A stretch of DNA of 64,000 bases. It comes from Larix kaempferi. Its lineage: Eukaryota; Streptophyta; Pinopsida; Pinales; Pinaceae. The stretch is from NCBI GenBank assembly GCA_027924585.1, contig BSBM01000592.1, forward strand, positions 7,138,501 to 7,202,500, in the 5' to 3' direction. Below are positions 53,592 through 64,000 of this stretch, piece after piece; the first letter of the stretch is position 1, and each line of letters begins with the position of its first letter. A program made the position numbers and the translations under genes. A model generated the notes under the pieces. That model had not been told where the DNA came from, made no database searches, and saw only the letters and a list, made by a program, of their open reading frames with translations.

Positions 53592-55011
53592 TGTCAAGCA
53601 CTCTAATTGCAGATAATTAAATATCAACACACAGAGCGTATGAAATTTATTGTCAACCCGAGAAAGTCTTTTTATTTCAAAGGACAAGTGCACAATATAT
53701 GCTTAAACACAAAACCATTAGCAATAAATACTTCTATATTCTATCATTCATGTTCATCCCCAGAATCTTAAGCAATCCAAAGCCTTCTCACTGCTATAAT
53801 TCAAACCCTCTCTATCATGCATCAACTAAAAATTAACATAAGATCTAATGAACAATAGGAAGGAATCTCCTTTCTATCCTAGAACGATCACTTGCCTGAT
53901 CTAATCAACCTGGAATTCGTAAAGCAAAAACTGAGCAGTAATCTAGAAATCCAATTGTGAAATAATTGAGTTAACTATTCTAAGAATATTAAATTGCAGA
54001 ATGGAAATCAAGCAACACACAATCAGAATGATAAATCGTAAGAACTCAGGGGATCGCAACTCAGCTGTAAGATGAACACAAGTGTGTATGATCTGTAATT
54101 GAATTGTATATAAAGCAAACCTTACTCAGTCGACTGTTATTCTACATCATCTACCAAACTCACAGAAATATGATCCTTAACTATACTGAAAATTCACACG
54201 ATAAATATTGCTGCAGCGTACAAAAGGAAGAACAAAGCATCACACAACAAGAAAGATGAAATCCTAATTTAACACAGCAATCTCTGTGGAAGACGGGCCC
54301 AGTCTTCACACAGAGACGCTGGTTGAACAACACTCTCTTTAACTCAGAAGCAACTCCTTATATTAACAGAAGGATAAGTACACAGTTTCAGCTTGACTGC
54401 TAATACAAGATGAATTAATTAATTGCTGTCCAACCCCTCAGTCGAGGTAATTCCCCATATTTATACATACAAATTGCAACATCTAAACCTATAATTGGGC
54501 AGCCGTGAAGATCTCTGATCTTCAGGCGCCCTAAATAATCTAGCTGTTACAACGCGTGGCAGAACTGAAATATCCAAATATGGGAGAAGTATTAATCGTC
54601 CCAAGAGTGAGGGTCCTTCCAGCTCACAGCTGGATTCGAGCAGCGACATGCTTAAGATAGTTCTTCGGTTACAGCTGCCCTGCCACGCCTATGCCTTGAT
54701 TGCCGATTTGAGTCCCAAGGAACCTTCCACAAGCGATGATCGTTCCTTCATGACTTGTTCAGCTCCGATCTTCCTGCAGTCTATTGTCTTACTACCTTCA
54801 TAAATCGCATCATGTTAGCACAGATTAAGAGATGAACAACTTTAATCATCACAATCATAAGTATTAACACAATAAAACAATAATCGGCCATACCTTGGTA
54901 AATTGGGGAATATATAAGGACAATAAGTTGAATTGCCAAGGTAATTGATGTAAGACAAGGTAAGGGACAGTGATAAATGATGGTCAAAAAGGGCCAATTC
55001 TGGGCTCAACA
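53592..55011 (-). repeat. 5' LTR of the Tat element
   Basis: 1,420 bp and near-identical to 41511-42930. On the - strand a TATA-like TATAAATA lies at 54465-54458, a plausible promoter for gag-pol. The 5' leader from the LTR end to the gag ATG is only about 110 bp. Confidence 0.95.
54458..54465 (-). promoter_or_regulatory. TATA box of the Tat LTR promoter
   Basis: The - strand reads TGTATAAATATGGGG about 870 bp before the LTR end. The same sequence is in the other LTR (near 42377-42384). Position and sequence fit an LTR promoter, but other AT-rich sites in the LTR could serve. Confidence 0.45.
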
Positions 55012-55016
55012 ATCTA

Positions 55017-56514
55017 TACTTTGAATTCTGGTGTATGTTGCAGATCAAAATGGAGACTATATGGAACACGATGCAGCATGGCTAAATATTGAATATGAGG
55101 CAGAGCATAGCTAATAAGTGTTTAAAGCATCGTAGAGAATGGAGGATGACGAAAGATGGAGTATGAACTCTGTCTTATTAGTGGAACAAGGCTACTGCAT
55201 GCTACAAATGACTAATTGCTTGTACTGATCAGAGCTGGACTAGGATAGAGGAAAGGAAATATGCCTCATGTGAAGGAGACATAACTAGAGAAATTTGATG
55301 ATGATACCTGAAGATGAATATTCCTTATTGTTAGACTGCTGAACTGTACTTAGAGTTGAGCTAATGTTTATTCAAAAATTTATTCACTACCCTACCCCTA
55401 CTTGAGAAATATATTCTCAAGTGTAAGCATACTTCCAATGTAACCATGTGCATAACAAGATCAGGGATAAACTCATATCCAAGTATGGAAAATGTACCTT
55501 GATAGCTGCTTGGATGTGAGGGATCATCTAGTCTATTTGATTTGGTGCCAAGAGTTGTCGAAGAAGGAAATTATTCTTCGTCCTTATGATATGCTGGAAC
55601 CACTCTTCAATACAATTGTTGCTCCTTTGGTTTTCTTCTTCATAGGTACTATAGGTATGCATATCCTATTTTGTCGTACCTTTGAGATCTTGAAATATTT
55701 GGATCTCATACAAAGGATATGGCCACAATCTTTCAAGAAACTCTTTGATCTCAGGTTCAAACACCTGCTCTCCATCGAATGTCATCCATGGCTCTTTGGT
55801 CTCTTCTCTATATATGTAAGGAGAATCAAGGAGAAATTATGAGTCTTCCTGCTGCTCATGGATATGTATCTCCTCTATCCCTTCCTGAGATGTAGATAGG
55901 TTCCTTATGGTTGTAAAGATCCGCTCTTCCTGAGATGCAGATATGTTCCTTATGGCTTTCAATATCTGCTATTCCTGAGATGCAAAGACCCCAGTTGCTG
56001 CTAGGATCTGAGCGATTCCTTGAAGCAACATTCTTCCTTTCCCAACAATTCTTGGAAATGCTTGAAGGCCTCCTGCCGGATGATAATCCATGTGTTGTAC
56101 ATGGATTAGTGTAGAGGGGGGTCTTCTTTGAAAAACTACAATTTGTATGCAAACCAAACTTCAAAGCAAAGAAAAATCCAAAGCAAAGCATGTGATCAAG
56201 CACCCCATGCTACTAAGACCCTACTGTCACCAAGTTCTCTGTTGACATGAAGCTCTTCCCTCTTCCATGCATCAAATTGAAATGAAAGGACTAGAAACCA
56301 AATTATTGATGCACCAATTCATCCAGTACCAAGATATTCTAAATTTGGTGAGATAGTGTACCCATTGTAGTGGGATAGTGCGCAGGTTCTTACCTCTCGC
56401 CTTACCGAACTTTCTCCTTATGTTTTAGGACCTAGGAAAATCTATTAGAAAAGATGATATGAGAAACCAATTAGGCCCCAGTTCTTTGACACCTACCCAA
56501 CAATGATTCCAAAA
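55017..56514. other. LARD interior, right part
   Basis: This is non-coding as far as I can tell. A 116-codon + strand frame at 55492-55842 and a 115-codon - strand frame at 55856-56203 show no family motif. About 55880-55980 holds two to three imperfect 46-bp units with TTCCTGAGATGCAGATATGT and TTCCTTATGG. The right end (about 56490-56514) is the presumed decayed primer site. Confidence 0.55.
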
Positions 56515-57944
56515 TGTTGGGAAAAATAATCGCTTAGTTTTACCTCACATAAATGATCAACTAGGGTCAGTAAAATGATGAGATTTCGTGCAAAGTATAT
56601 GCAGAATCAGGACTCAATTGGTCACTCTAATTAGGTACACTAGCTAACCTACTCAATTAGATACTAACAGGCTGTATGGAGCTATTTTTTGTTTACATCA
56701 AAATGACTATAAAGCAACCATGCTTACGTATGCTGATTGAGAAGCAAAGCCACACAATGCATGAAAGGTAAAATGACACTTTGTGGGAAAGTAAAACTAG
56801 GTAATTGAGAGGTCATAGGTTTAGGCCCAGTGATCTTTTGAAACACCTCTTGGACTCTCGGGTTAATGGCTTCTCAAGATTTGGGGACACCAATGGATCC
56901 CTCTAACTACACTATTGTAAATGTAAATTGCTTGGAGATGTAAACGAAAGAGCATAAAGAAATGAACATGAAATGGAATGAACAACTACCAAAATAGAAT
57001 CACATGAAAAAAATGAAACTAGTTGGGCAACGTATACTAGAGAGAGGGGGCTCTTCCTCCCTTGGCATACACTGCCAAAGAGGACTACAATACTAACTCA
57101 CAATATGCAACAACAAGCTTCTTTATTCCAACATCAAAAGATTACAATGAGTACAACAATCTCTCTCCAACCTCTCACTCTCTAACCTCTAACTCTAACA
57201 TATCCACAGTTGAATGATACATATCATGTTTATACATTTGGTTCAAAGGAGAAGAGGTTATATTAAGATAAGGTTAGATCCAAAATAAGAGGATCTCATA
57301 ACCAACAAATCTTCTAAATGTGTAGATCCAAAACCAACTCATCTTGACCTTATCTATAGACCGATTCATTATAAAAATAGTGTAACAACATCATCCCCAT
57401 AGATATAATGTATTCAAATTCATCCATGTAGGTCATTCGTCAAAAGACGAGGGCGCTACCACAAGTTGTGCTCAAAATACCAATTTTAGAGATCTCGCTC
57501 AATTGCCCATAAAATCATGTTTTTTCAACTAGTTTTCACACGGTCAACTAAATGATCCCATTCCGCACAAAACCCATGTTTTTGATTTACATGAGTCATC
57601 TCCATATGTTTAGAATTAATGTTGCAAGTTGCACTACTGAAACTGCCAATTCCAATAGCAACATGGCTTCATGCAGTAACTAGTAGTATTACCGGAATTG
57701 CAAATTCCAGTAGTTCACTGCTGAAACTTTACAATGAGTTAGGAAGCCACAATATCTAACTTAAGTAACCATTATAGCATGGGAATTTGATTATTTTAGC
57801 ATATATATGTCATGTGGAGCTCATATGGAGTAAAAATGGATAATTATGGGAATATGGTTAATGAAGTGCATGAATATGGAAGGATAAAGTAGGTGAAAGA
57901 ATGACTAATGGGAATCATAAATGTGTCAATTCCGAGGCCCAACA
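56515..57944 (-). repeat. Right (5') LTR of the LARD
   Basis: 1,430 bp starting TGTTGGGAAAAATAAT and ending CCCAACA, followed by the duplication ATTAG. It matches 39323 onward over more than 1.3 kb with substitutions and small indels, for example TATTCCAGAGAGAAGGGGCC against TATACTAGAGAGAGGGGGCT. Confidence 0.85.
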
Positions 57945-57949
57945 ATTAG

Positions 57950-58096
57950 ATCCACAATTGATATTTAAATCCCCAACAAGGCCTATCATGTCTAATATCT
58001 TTTTGATCCTAAAGTTATTTCCCCCATCCAATGTCATAGATATATCTATTAAAATCACCTTGGAGATATCCATCATGTGAAGAACCCAGGACATAA
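57950..58096 (-). pseudogene. LINE C continuation between the LARD and copia D
   Basis: About 147 bp is left between two LTR elements. On the - strand it is open (SWVLHMMDISKVILIDI, DGGNNFRIKKILDMIGLVGD) and would sit upstream of 39317 before the LARD inserted. The residues are not diagnostic, so the LINE assignment rests on position. The copia element at 58097 has cut its other side. Confidence 0.35.
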
Positions 58097-58554
58097 TGTT
58101 AGGATATTTAGACACTTAGGAGTTAGTTAAGATCAACTTGTGTAATATATCCGTTAGGGATAGTGTGTTTCTTTAGTATGCATTAGTATGCATTTGTAAA
58201 TACTTAATCCGACGGTCACGATATGTTTTCGACATAGAGTGATCCGATGGCTCAACTTCTCTTAGATCAAACCTAACCTTGATCCGTGGCTTAACACCTG
58301 ATTGGTCCATGATCTCTATTTAAAGAGCATGGAGGGTCATTGTTTAGTTGATCGATTATGAGAAGCTCATTTGTAACTTTCTTTCTTTGCATAATAAATT
58401 GTCCCGTAGAAGCTATTTGGCCGAGGCCGTGGAGTGTTTCCCTCAAGAGGGTTTAAACCACGTCAAAACATCGGTGTGTTGATCTGTGATCTATTTGTGT
58501 GAAGTGGTTGCTCTTGGTGTTCGGTCCTTTGGTAGTACTCTGTGTACCCGAACA
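58097..58554 (+). repeat. 5' LTR of copia D
   Basis: 458 bp from TGTTAGGATATTTAG to CCCGAACA. A TATA-like TATTTAAA is at 58317-58324. Its start matches 63867 onward. Confidence 0.93.
58317..58324 (+). promoter_or_regulatory. TATA-like box in the copia D LTR
   Basis: TATTTAAAGAGCATGG lies mid-LTR, about 240 bp before its end, the usual U3 promoter position. Confidence 0.45.
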
Positions 58555-58566
58555 TGGTATCAGAGC
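58555..58566 (+). other. Primer binding site of copia D (initiator Met tRNA)
   Basis: TGGTATCAGAGC directly follows the LTR end, as in N1 and N2. Confidence 0.93.
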
Positions 58567-59702
58567 TTTTATGAAGTGCCGCTTCCGGTTATGATCTAGA
58601 TCTTGAACTGTTGTTGCCGAAAATTGAAATGGTTTCTAGTTCTGGTATTTCTGTGCATTTATGGGTTGTGGGAGGTGTTCCATTGCGTCCGGAGCGTCGT
58701 TTTCATTGGAAAATAGTTTTCGTTTGATCGAAAACGGTTCCCGGTTGCTCCAGAAACGCGTATTTCATCAGATCTGAAGGTATAATGTTACAGTGACGCA
58801 TTTTTTTTATTTCGTTTTTTAATAAGAAAAAAAATCATATTTCATTTTTTTTTACTGTTATATTTTTTTTGGTTCAGATTGTTGCTTTCCCGTCTGTGTA
58901 TGCTCTTTTCCGTGCACCTTGAGCGATCTCGGCAAATCAGAAACAGAAAGGGAAAGAGTTTTTCTCGGCTGCGTATGCTCTTTGCCGTGCACCTTGCGCG
59001 ATCTCGGCTAATCAGAAACAGAGAGAAAACGTAGACTTTCCGGGCAAGCTAACAAGATCTAAGTTCACAAGTGTGGAAAAGTTTTTTTGTTTCGTTTTGT
59101 GGTCTGTTTTGCAGAAAAAAGGGCAAGCACGCAAACCGAGCAAGAATAGTAAAAAAAAAAAAAAAGCCCCCTTACTCATTCCCATATTTTACATACATTT
59201 TAATCTAGCTCACTTGGTTCAAAGTTGCTTTATTCCTTAATAGGTCTTGAGTTCAAGTCTAAGAAAGTTACTTTTAAAAGGAAAAGTGCATGCAATTTCT
59301 ATTTTCAAGTTACCTTATTATAAAAGTGCATCTCACTTAAATAATAAAAAAAATAAAAATACAAGTGAGTCACTTAAGTTTTTTTATTGTTGCACTATTT
59401 AAAAGTAATATCATTGTAAAAGTGAAATCACTTATTTTACAAAAGTGGTTCACTTAAAACAACTTTCTTGTAAAGTAATTGTCAAAAGGTTCATCTTGGG
59501 AAGAAGGGGGTTCTTTTTTTTGCTGGACATTCTCTAGCTGCCACGTCACTATTGGGGACATCTTCAACAGTTTCTTTGTTCAAGCATAACTTCATCATAC
59601 ATAGTCAGTTTTCAGTGCCTTTTTTTTTGAAACCACCTATTTTTTCGAGCTCTTCACATCTAGACTATTGGTTTCTACTTTTATAGCCATTAATTTACAA
59701 AT
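58567..59702 (+). other. Untranslated leader of copia D
   Basis: 1.1 kb of non-coding DNA. It holds a 75-bp tandem duplication at about 58895-59040 (TGTATGCTCTTTTCCGTGCA and GCGTATGCTCTTTGCCGTGC, each followed by a GCGATCTCGGC and an AATCAGAAACAGA segment), a run of 16 A at about 59150, and AT-rich text up to the gag ATG. Confidence 0.75.
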
Positions 59703-62700
59703 ATGGCCACCCATTGTGATATTCTACTTAACAGTTCCAACTATTTCTCATGGAAATCTCGTATGGAGGATGTTCTACGAAATAGGGGACTTTTCAGAAT
59801 TATCACAGGGAAAGAAAAAGAACCCACTGATGATGATAAGAAAATAAAATGGGCAAATAGATGTGATGAAGCTCGTGGATTGATTGGGATGTCAATCTCT
59901 ACTGATTTGCGATTCCACATATCTGGAATTGATGAACCTAATACTGCTTGGGACAAGTTGGAAACTGTGTTTGGTAAACACAATGAAATTCGAGGTCACC
60001 AACTCGAAAATGAGTTGATTTCTTTAAATCCAAGTGACTTTTCATGCATTCAAGATTATTTATCTAAGTACAAAACTCTTAAACTCTTATGTGCAGAATG
60101 TAAGATTGAGAGGGAAGACAAACAATGCATTTATCATATTCTTTCCAAACTTGGACCTGCATATTCTGTTTTTGTATATACATTTTACTCCATGAAAGCA
60201 TCCTTGAATGCAGCTAGCTATCAAGAGCCTAGTCTTGAATCCTTTTGTGATTCCTTGATTAGAGAATAAGATAAACTCATTCATCTTGGAATAATCAACA
60301 ATGCAGATACATCTGGGAAAGCCTTATTGTCCCAACAGAAAGAAAAGTCCAAGCCTCCCAAGAAACAAAATTTTCGCAATAATAAGTCAAACAAGGGTCC
60401 AAAACCCTCTCAGTCAGCTCCTTTTTTAAAAAATGACAAAGGATCCAAGCCAAAATATAAGAAGACTGAGCGTCATTGCAACTATTGCGGGAAAGATAAT
60501 CATGATGAATCAAAGTGTTTCAAGAAGATGGCAGCCTTGGAAGCAGCAATGAAGAAGCACCACATCAGCCTAGATTCGCCTTCAGAATCTACCTCTCATG
60601 GACATGCACTTTGTGCTTCTGGTTATTCTTATAATGCATCTTCTTCTTCTACTTCAAATGAATGGCTCATTGATTCTGGAGCATCTTATCATATGGCTAA
60701 GGATCAAGCCATCTTTTCTACTATGCATGAATGTAACACCAAACAAATATTTGTTGGTGATGATAGATCTCTAAGTGTTGTAGGAGCTGGAACAGTTCCA
60801 GTGGATAATGGTCATTTTAGTGATGTACTATGTGTTCCAAGAATTTCTTGCAATTTGTTATCAGTCTATCAGATCACTCATTCTGGTGAAGGTAAAACTG
60901 TGACCTTTACACCTCACCAAGTTGTAATCAAGGATTTTAAAGATCCTCAACAGATCCTAGCTACCGGAATTGTTGATGATATTACCAGGTTGTACAAGTT
61001 TAACAACTTTGGGTCATCACCTTTCCCTTCAGTTTTTGTTGCTCATAGTGATAACTTGAGCAAACTTTGGCATGGGCGATTTGGTCACTTAAATTATCGC
61101 TCATTGCAACAACTATGTAAAGAAAATATGGTGACCAGTCTTCCGATGGTATCTTGCAGAGATGGTGTTTGCTCCGGTTGTGTACTCGGAAAACATCATC
61201 GGGACAGTTTTGACAAACGTGCCTCTTGGCACGCCTCGGTTCCCTTGGAGCTTGTGCATAGTGACTTGTGTGGTCCTCTTCCATCTGCTTCCTTTTCTGG
61301 TTTCAAATATTTCTTAACTTTCATTGATGATTACACCAGACGCACTTGGGTTTATTTCCTAAAACTTAAGAGCGAAGTATTTAACATGTTCTTGGCCTAC
61401 AAGGCCCTTGTTGAAAAACAATCTGGTCATCAAATTATTAAGTTAAGATCTGACAATGGAGGATAATATGTTAACAAACAGTTCACTACTTTCTGCACTG
61501 AACAAGGCATCCAACAACAACACACTGTTCCATATACACCACAACAAAATGGTGTAGCTGAGCGGAAGAACCGCACTTTAAAAGAAATGGCTAATTGTAT
61601 GATCCAATCTAAGGGACTAAGTCTTCAATTTTGGACTGAAGCCATAAATTGTGAAAATTACATAGTTAATCGCGCCCCCACAAAAGCATTACAAGGTATA
61701 ACACCGGAAAAAGCATGGAGTAAAATTAAACCTGATGTAAGTCACTTTCGTGTGTTTGGTAGTGAAGCATGGGCTCACATTCCGGATGAAAAACGGAAAG
61801 CATTGCAGCCTAAAAGTGAAAAGTGCATATTTGTTGGATATTCTGAAGATGTAAAAGGTTATAGACTTCTTCAACCACATTCTCATGCTATAATCATTAG
61901 AAGAGATGCTAAATTTGATGAAAATCTCTTGGCCTACGAGCCTAACTTGGCGATTGTGCCATCTGTGGCCTGAGAGCCTGATTCGACGTTTGTGCCTTCT
62001 TCTTCTTCTTCTTCCAACTTCCTTGACAGGTTTCCAACTCCAGTTTCTGATGATGACAGTGAGGATGAAAATCCACCTCCGCCTGCTCATGTTCCTCCAG
62101 TTGCACCAGCACAAGTGCTTCCTCGATGGTTCTGTTCAACATGTGAAGCAGCTGGTGATCTTGCCGGTGATCCTAGAGATCAACGTCGAACACGTTCTCA
62201 GTTTCAGCGAGCCTCTTCTCTTTTGGCTCAAGTTTCCGAGAATCATGATCCAGAAACTTTTGCAGAAGCTTCAGGGAATCCAGATTGGGATGCAGCCATG
62301 GATGAAGAATATCGTTCCTTAATGGCGAACGATACTTGGGATCTTGTACCTCTTCCAAAAGGAAGAAAACTTGTCAGATGTAAATGGGTCTACAGAACTA
62401 AGTATGCATCAAATGGAAGTGTTGAAAGACTTAAGGCAAGGTTAGTTTCCAAAGGTTTTTCCCAAGATGAAGGGATTGACTACAATGAAACCTTTGCTCC
62501 CGTCGCCAAAATGAACTCCATCCGCCTTGTTCTTTCCCTTGCAGCCTTACACAACTGGGAAGTCCATCAAATGGATGTCAAGTCTGCCTTCTTACATGGT
62601 GATTTACAGGAGGAAATTTACATGGAACAACCTCCTGGCTATGTTCAGAATAACTCTAGCCTTGTCTGTCGCCTTAAGAAATCCTTATATGGCCTTAAGC

Positions 62701-63784
62701 AAGCACCTAGAGCTTGGTATGCCAAAATGGATAACTTTCTCCTTGACACTGATTTTTTTAGATGCCATTCTGACCCCAATGTCTATACCAAGAAAGTAGG
62801 AAACCATCTCATCATACTTGTGCTATATGTTGATGACCTTATTCTTACTGGTAGTGACCCTAAGCTTATAATCCATGTGAAATCCAGTCTTAAACAAACT
62901 TTTGAAATGTCAGACTTAGGACATTTGCATTATTTTCTTGGTCTCCAAGTCCTGCAAACCAAAGAAGGAATCTTTCTTTCTCAGTCTAAGTATGCTTGTC
63001 ACCTTCTTCGTCGCTTTCACATGGAAGATTGTACACCAGCCCCTTCTCCCTTCCAGTCTGGAGTCAAAATTTCTGCCACTTGTACTTCACCTGAAGTCGA
63101 TGCCACCTTGTATCGTCAGCTTGTTGGTAGTCTCTTATACTTGACTCATTCCCGTCCTGACCTTTCCTTTGCAGTTGGTCGAGTTGCCCGTTATATGTAG
63201 ACACCTCATGAAAGTCACTGGAAAGCAGCTAAAAGAATACTTCGATATATTCGAGGTACAGTTCAGTTTGGGATTCATTACAGTGCAGGGGGAAACTTTT
63301 GTTGGTTGGTTTCACTGATTCAGATTGGGACAGCGATCCTGATGATCGAAAGTCTACTGCAGGTTATGTTTTCAGTCTGGGATCTGGACCTATTACTTGG
63401 GCTTGTAAGAAACAACAAGCTCTTGCTCTTTCTTCAGCAGAGGCAGAATATCGAGCAACCGTCAATGCCAGTCAGGAAGATTTATGGCTTCGACAGATCC
63501 TTTCAGAGTTTGGATTCGAGCAGCAGCAGCCTACTCCACTTTGGTGTGACAATCAAAGTGCCATCAAGCTTGCCAAAGATCCAGTTCTACATCAACGCAG
63601 CAAACACATTGAGCTACATATGCACTTCATCAGAAATCTTGTTCATGATCGGGTTCTTGAAGTGCTCTTTTTCCCTACAGATGATCAAGTTGCAGACATC
63701 TTCACCAAGTCTCTTATAGAAGCGAAGTTTTCTAAAATTCGATCTATGTTAGGAGTTCAGGAACTTGTCATTAAGGGGGGATAG
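59703..63784 (+). pseudogene. Copia D gag-pol, broken by four stops and one frameshift
   Basis: ATG at 59703 opens a UBN2-type gag (NYFSWKSRMEDVLRNRGLF, AWDKLETVFG). A TAA at 60267 interrupts it before the CX2CX4HX4C knuckle (CNYCGKDNHDESKC, near 60475). Protease WLIDSGASYHM is near 60663. The integrase zinc region (HGRFGHLNYRSL...CSGC, about 61070-61180) is followed by a core with HSDLCGP and LRSDNGG. A TAA at 61464 replaces the residue after SDNGG, and NGVAERKNRT gives the catalytic E near 61560. A TGA at 61971 precedes RT (QMDVKSAFLHG, YGLKQAPRAWY, YVDDLILTGSD near 62830). A TAG at 63198 and a 1-nt shift near 63298 precede RNase H (SDWDSDPDDRKSTAGY, ALSSAEAEYRA), ending in ADIFTKSL. The first three interrupted pieces and RT are in one frame, so the original was a single polyprotein. 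Confidence 0.93.
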
Positions 63785-63857
63785 GCTCTAATTCCTCCTT
63801 CCTTCTCCTAATAGTGTCACTTTTGTAAATCCTTCAATCCTATCCCAAGTTGTTCTT

Positions 63858-63866
63858 AAGGGGAGA
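63858..63866 (+). other. Polypurine tract of copia D
   Basis: AAGGGGAGA immediately precedes the TGTTAGG start of the 3' LTR. Confidence 0.9.
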
Positions 63867-64000
63867 TGTTAGGATATTTAGACACTTAGGAGTTAGTTAA
63901 GATCAACTTGTGTAATATATCCATTAGGGATAGTGTGTTTCTTTAGTATGCATTAGTATGCATTTGTAAATACTTAATCCGATGGTCACGATATGTTTCC
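63867..64000 (+). repeat. 3' LTR of copia D (first 134 bp, cut by the window)
   Basis: It matches 58097-58230 with three differences seen (CCGTT/CCATT, CCGACGG/CCGATGG, GTTTTC/GTTTCC). About 324 more bases are expected beyond the window. Confidence 0.93.

Larger units (their letters stand above)
41511..55011 (-). mobile_element. Nearly intact Ty3/gypsy element, Tat/Athila-type (13.5 kb)
   Basis: Two 1,420-bp LTRs (41511-42930 and 53592-55011) begin TGTCAAGCAC and end GGGCTSAACA on the + strand, with the perfect duplication ATCTA at 41506-41510 and 55012-55016. I find five base differences between the LTRs, so the insertion is recent. On the - strand the order is 5' LTR, primer site TGGCGCCGTTGCCGGGGA, gag-pol (1,971 codons, no internal stop), a tandem-repeat region, a second same-strand frame of 943 codons, a purine tract and the 3' LTR. 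Primer site, FMDDF active site and CX2CX3HX4C knuckles fit the Tat/Athila branch. It could be active or was so recently. Confidence 0.95.
39323..57944 (-). mobile_element. LARD-like non-coding LTR element hosting the Tat element
   Basis: Direct repeats starting TGTTGGGAAAAATAAT lie at 39323 and 56515 and share more than 1.3 kb. The duplication ATTAG flanks both outer ends (39318-39322 and 57945-57949). Excluding the nested gypsy element, the interior is only about 2.1 kb and shows no gag or pol text. Orientation is taken from a C-rich tract TCATCCCCCATAC right of the left LTR (a - strand purine tract) and from TTTTGGAATCATTGTTGGG left of the right LTR, which looks like a decayed Tat primer site. 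The target was a LINE. The element is much older than its passenger, judging by LTR divergence. Confidence 0.85.
58097..64000 (+). mobile_element. Ty1/copia element D with gag-pol, truncated by the window edge
   Basis: The 5' LTR (58097-58554), initiator-Met primer site (58555), leader, gag-pol (59703-63783), purine tract (63858-63866) and the first 134 bp of the 3' LTR are all in order. Copia domain order (integrase before RT) is clear. Four in-frame stops and one frameshift prevent a full polyprotein. In the 134 shared LTR bases I see three differences. The target duplication would be CATAA (58092-58096), but its partner is outside the window. Confidence 0.95.

Noticed and set aside
55402-55423. 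Hairpin CTTGAGAA-ATATA-TTCTCAAG as a terminator or regulatory site
   Set aside because: It is a perfect short palindrome, but it is isolated in non-coding LARD sequence with no gene nearby. It could be chance.
55492-55842. 116-codon + strand frame as a possible gene of the LARD
   Set aside because: It is opposite to the inferred element strand and has no family motif. Its length is within chance for this composition.

Overview
The window looks like repeat-rich intergenic DNA from a seed plant with a large genome. A gymnosperm is possible, but the sequence alone does not settle the taxon. The support is indirect: almost everything recognisable is a plant-type retrotransposon (Ty1/copia with an initiator-Met tRNA primer site, Ty3/gypsy of the Tat/Athila branch, LINEs with a C-terminal RNase H), many copies are nested in one another, and I found no host gene, tRNA or rRNA. 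The most complete reading frames belong to one young Ty3/gypsy element.

Left part (1-17.5 kb, mostly + strand): a decayed LINE (about 2.2-16.2 kb) is split by a probable solo LTR (3,014-11,314). That LTR is itself split by a copia-like element, here called N1 (4,279-11,168; 602/603-bp LTRs; target duplication TTTCT). N1 keeps only a broken RT/RNase H region and has long tandem-repeat arrays before its 3' LTR. The 16.4-20.1 kb stretch holds three separate arrays with a period of about 40 bp, the largest a satellite of roughly 24 units at 18.28-19.25 kb.

Middle (21.5-37.4 kb): a second member of the same copia-like family, N2, lies on the - strand (21,535-28,143; target duplication TGAAT). Its leader aligns with that of N1, it also has no gag, protease or integrase, and it carries unrelated tandem repeats at the same 3' place. 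Next comes a decayed + strand LINE (about 29.3-37.4 kb), interrupted by or chimeric around about 2 kb of AT-rich DNA and ending in a (TA)n tract.

Right part (37.5-64 kb): a - strand LINE fragment was hit by a non-coding, LARD-like LTR element (39,323-57,944; target duplication ATTAG). That was later hit by a nearly intact 13.5-kb Tat-type gypsy element (41,511-55,011, - strand; target duplication ATCTA; LTRs differing at about five of 1,420 positions). The gypsy element encodes a 1,971-residue gag-pol and a second same-strand frame of 943 codons with no assigned function. A copia element with gag-pol (from 58,097, + strand) inserted into the remaining LINE sequence and runs off the right edge; four in-frame stops and one frameshift break it.

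Relationships: the intact gypsy element encodes all the usual gypsy enzymes. N1, N2 and the LARD lack key genes and could move only with help in trans. The most unusual items are the shared exon-like leader of N1/N2, the young LTRs of N1 around an already ruined pol, the long accessory frame of the gypsy element, and the repeated 40-bp periodicity.
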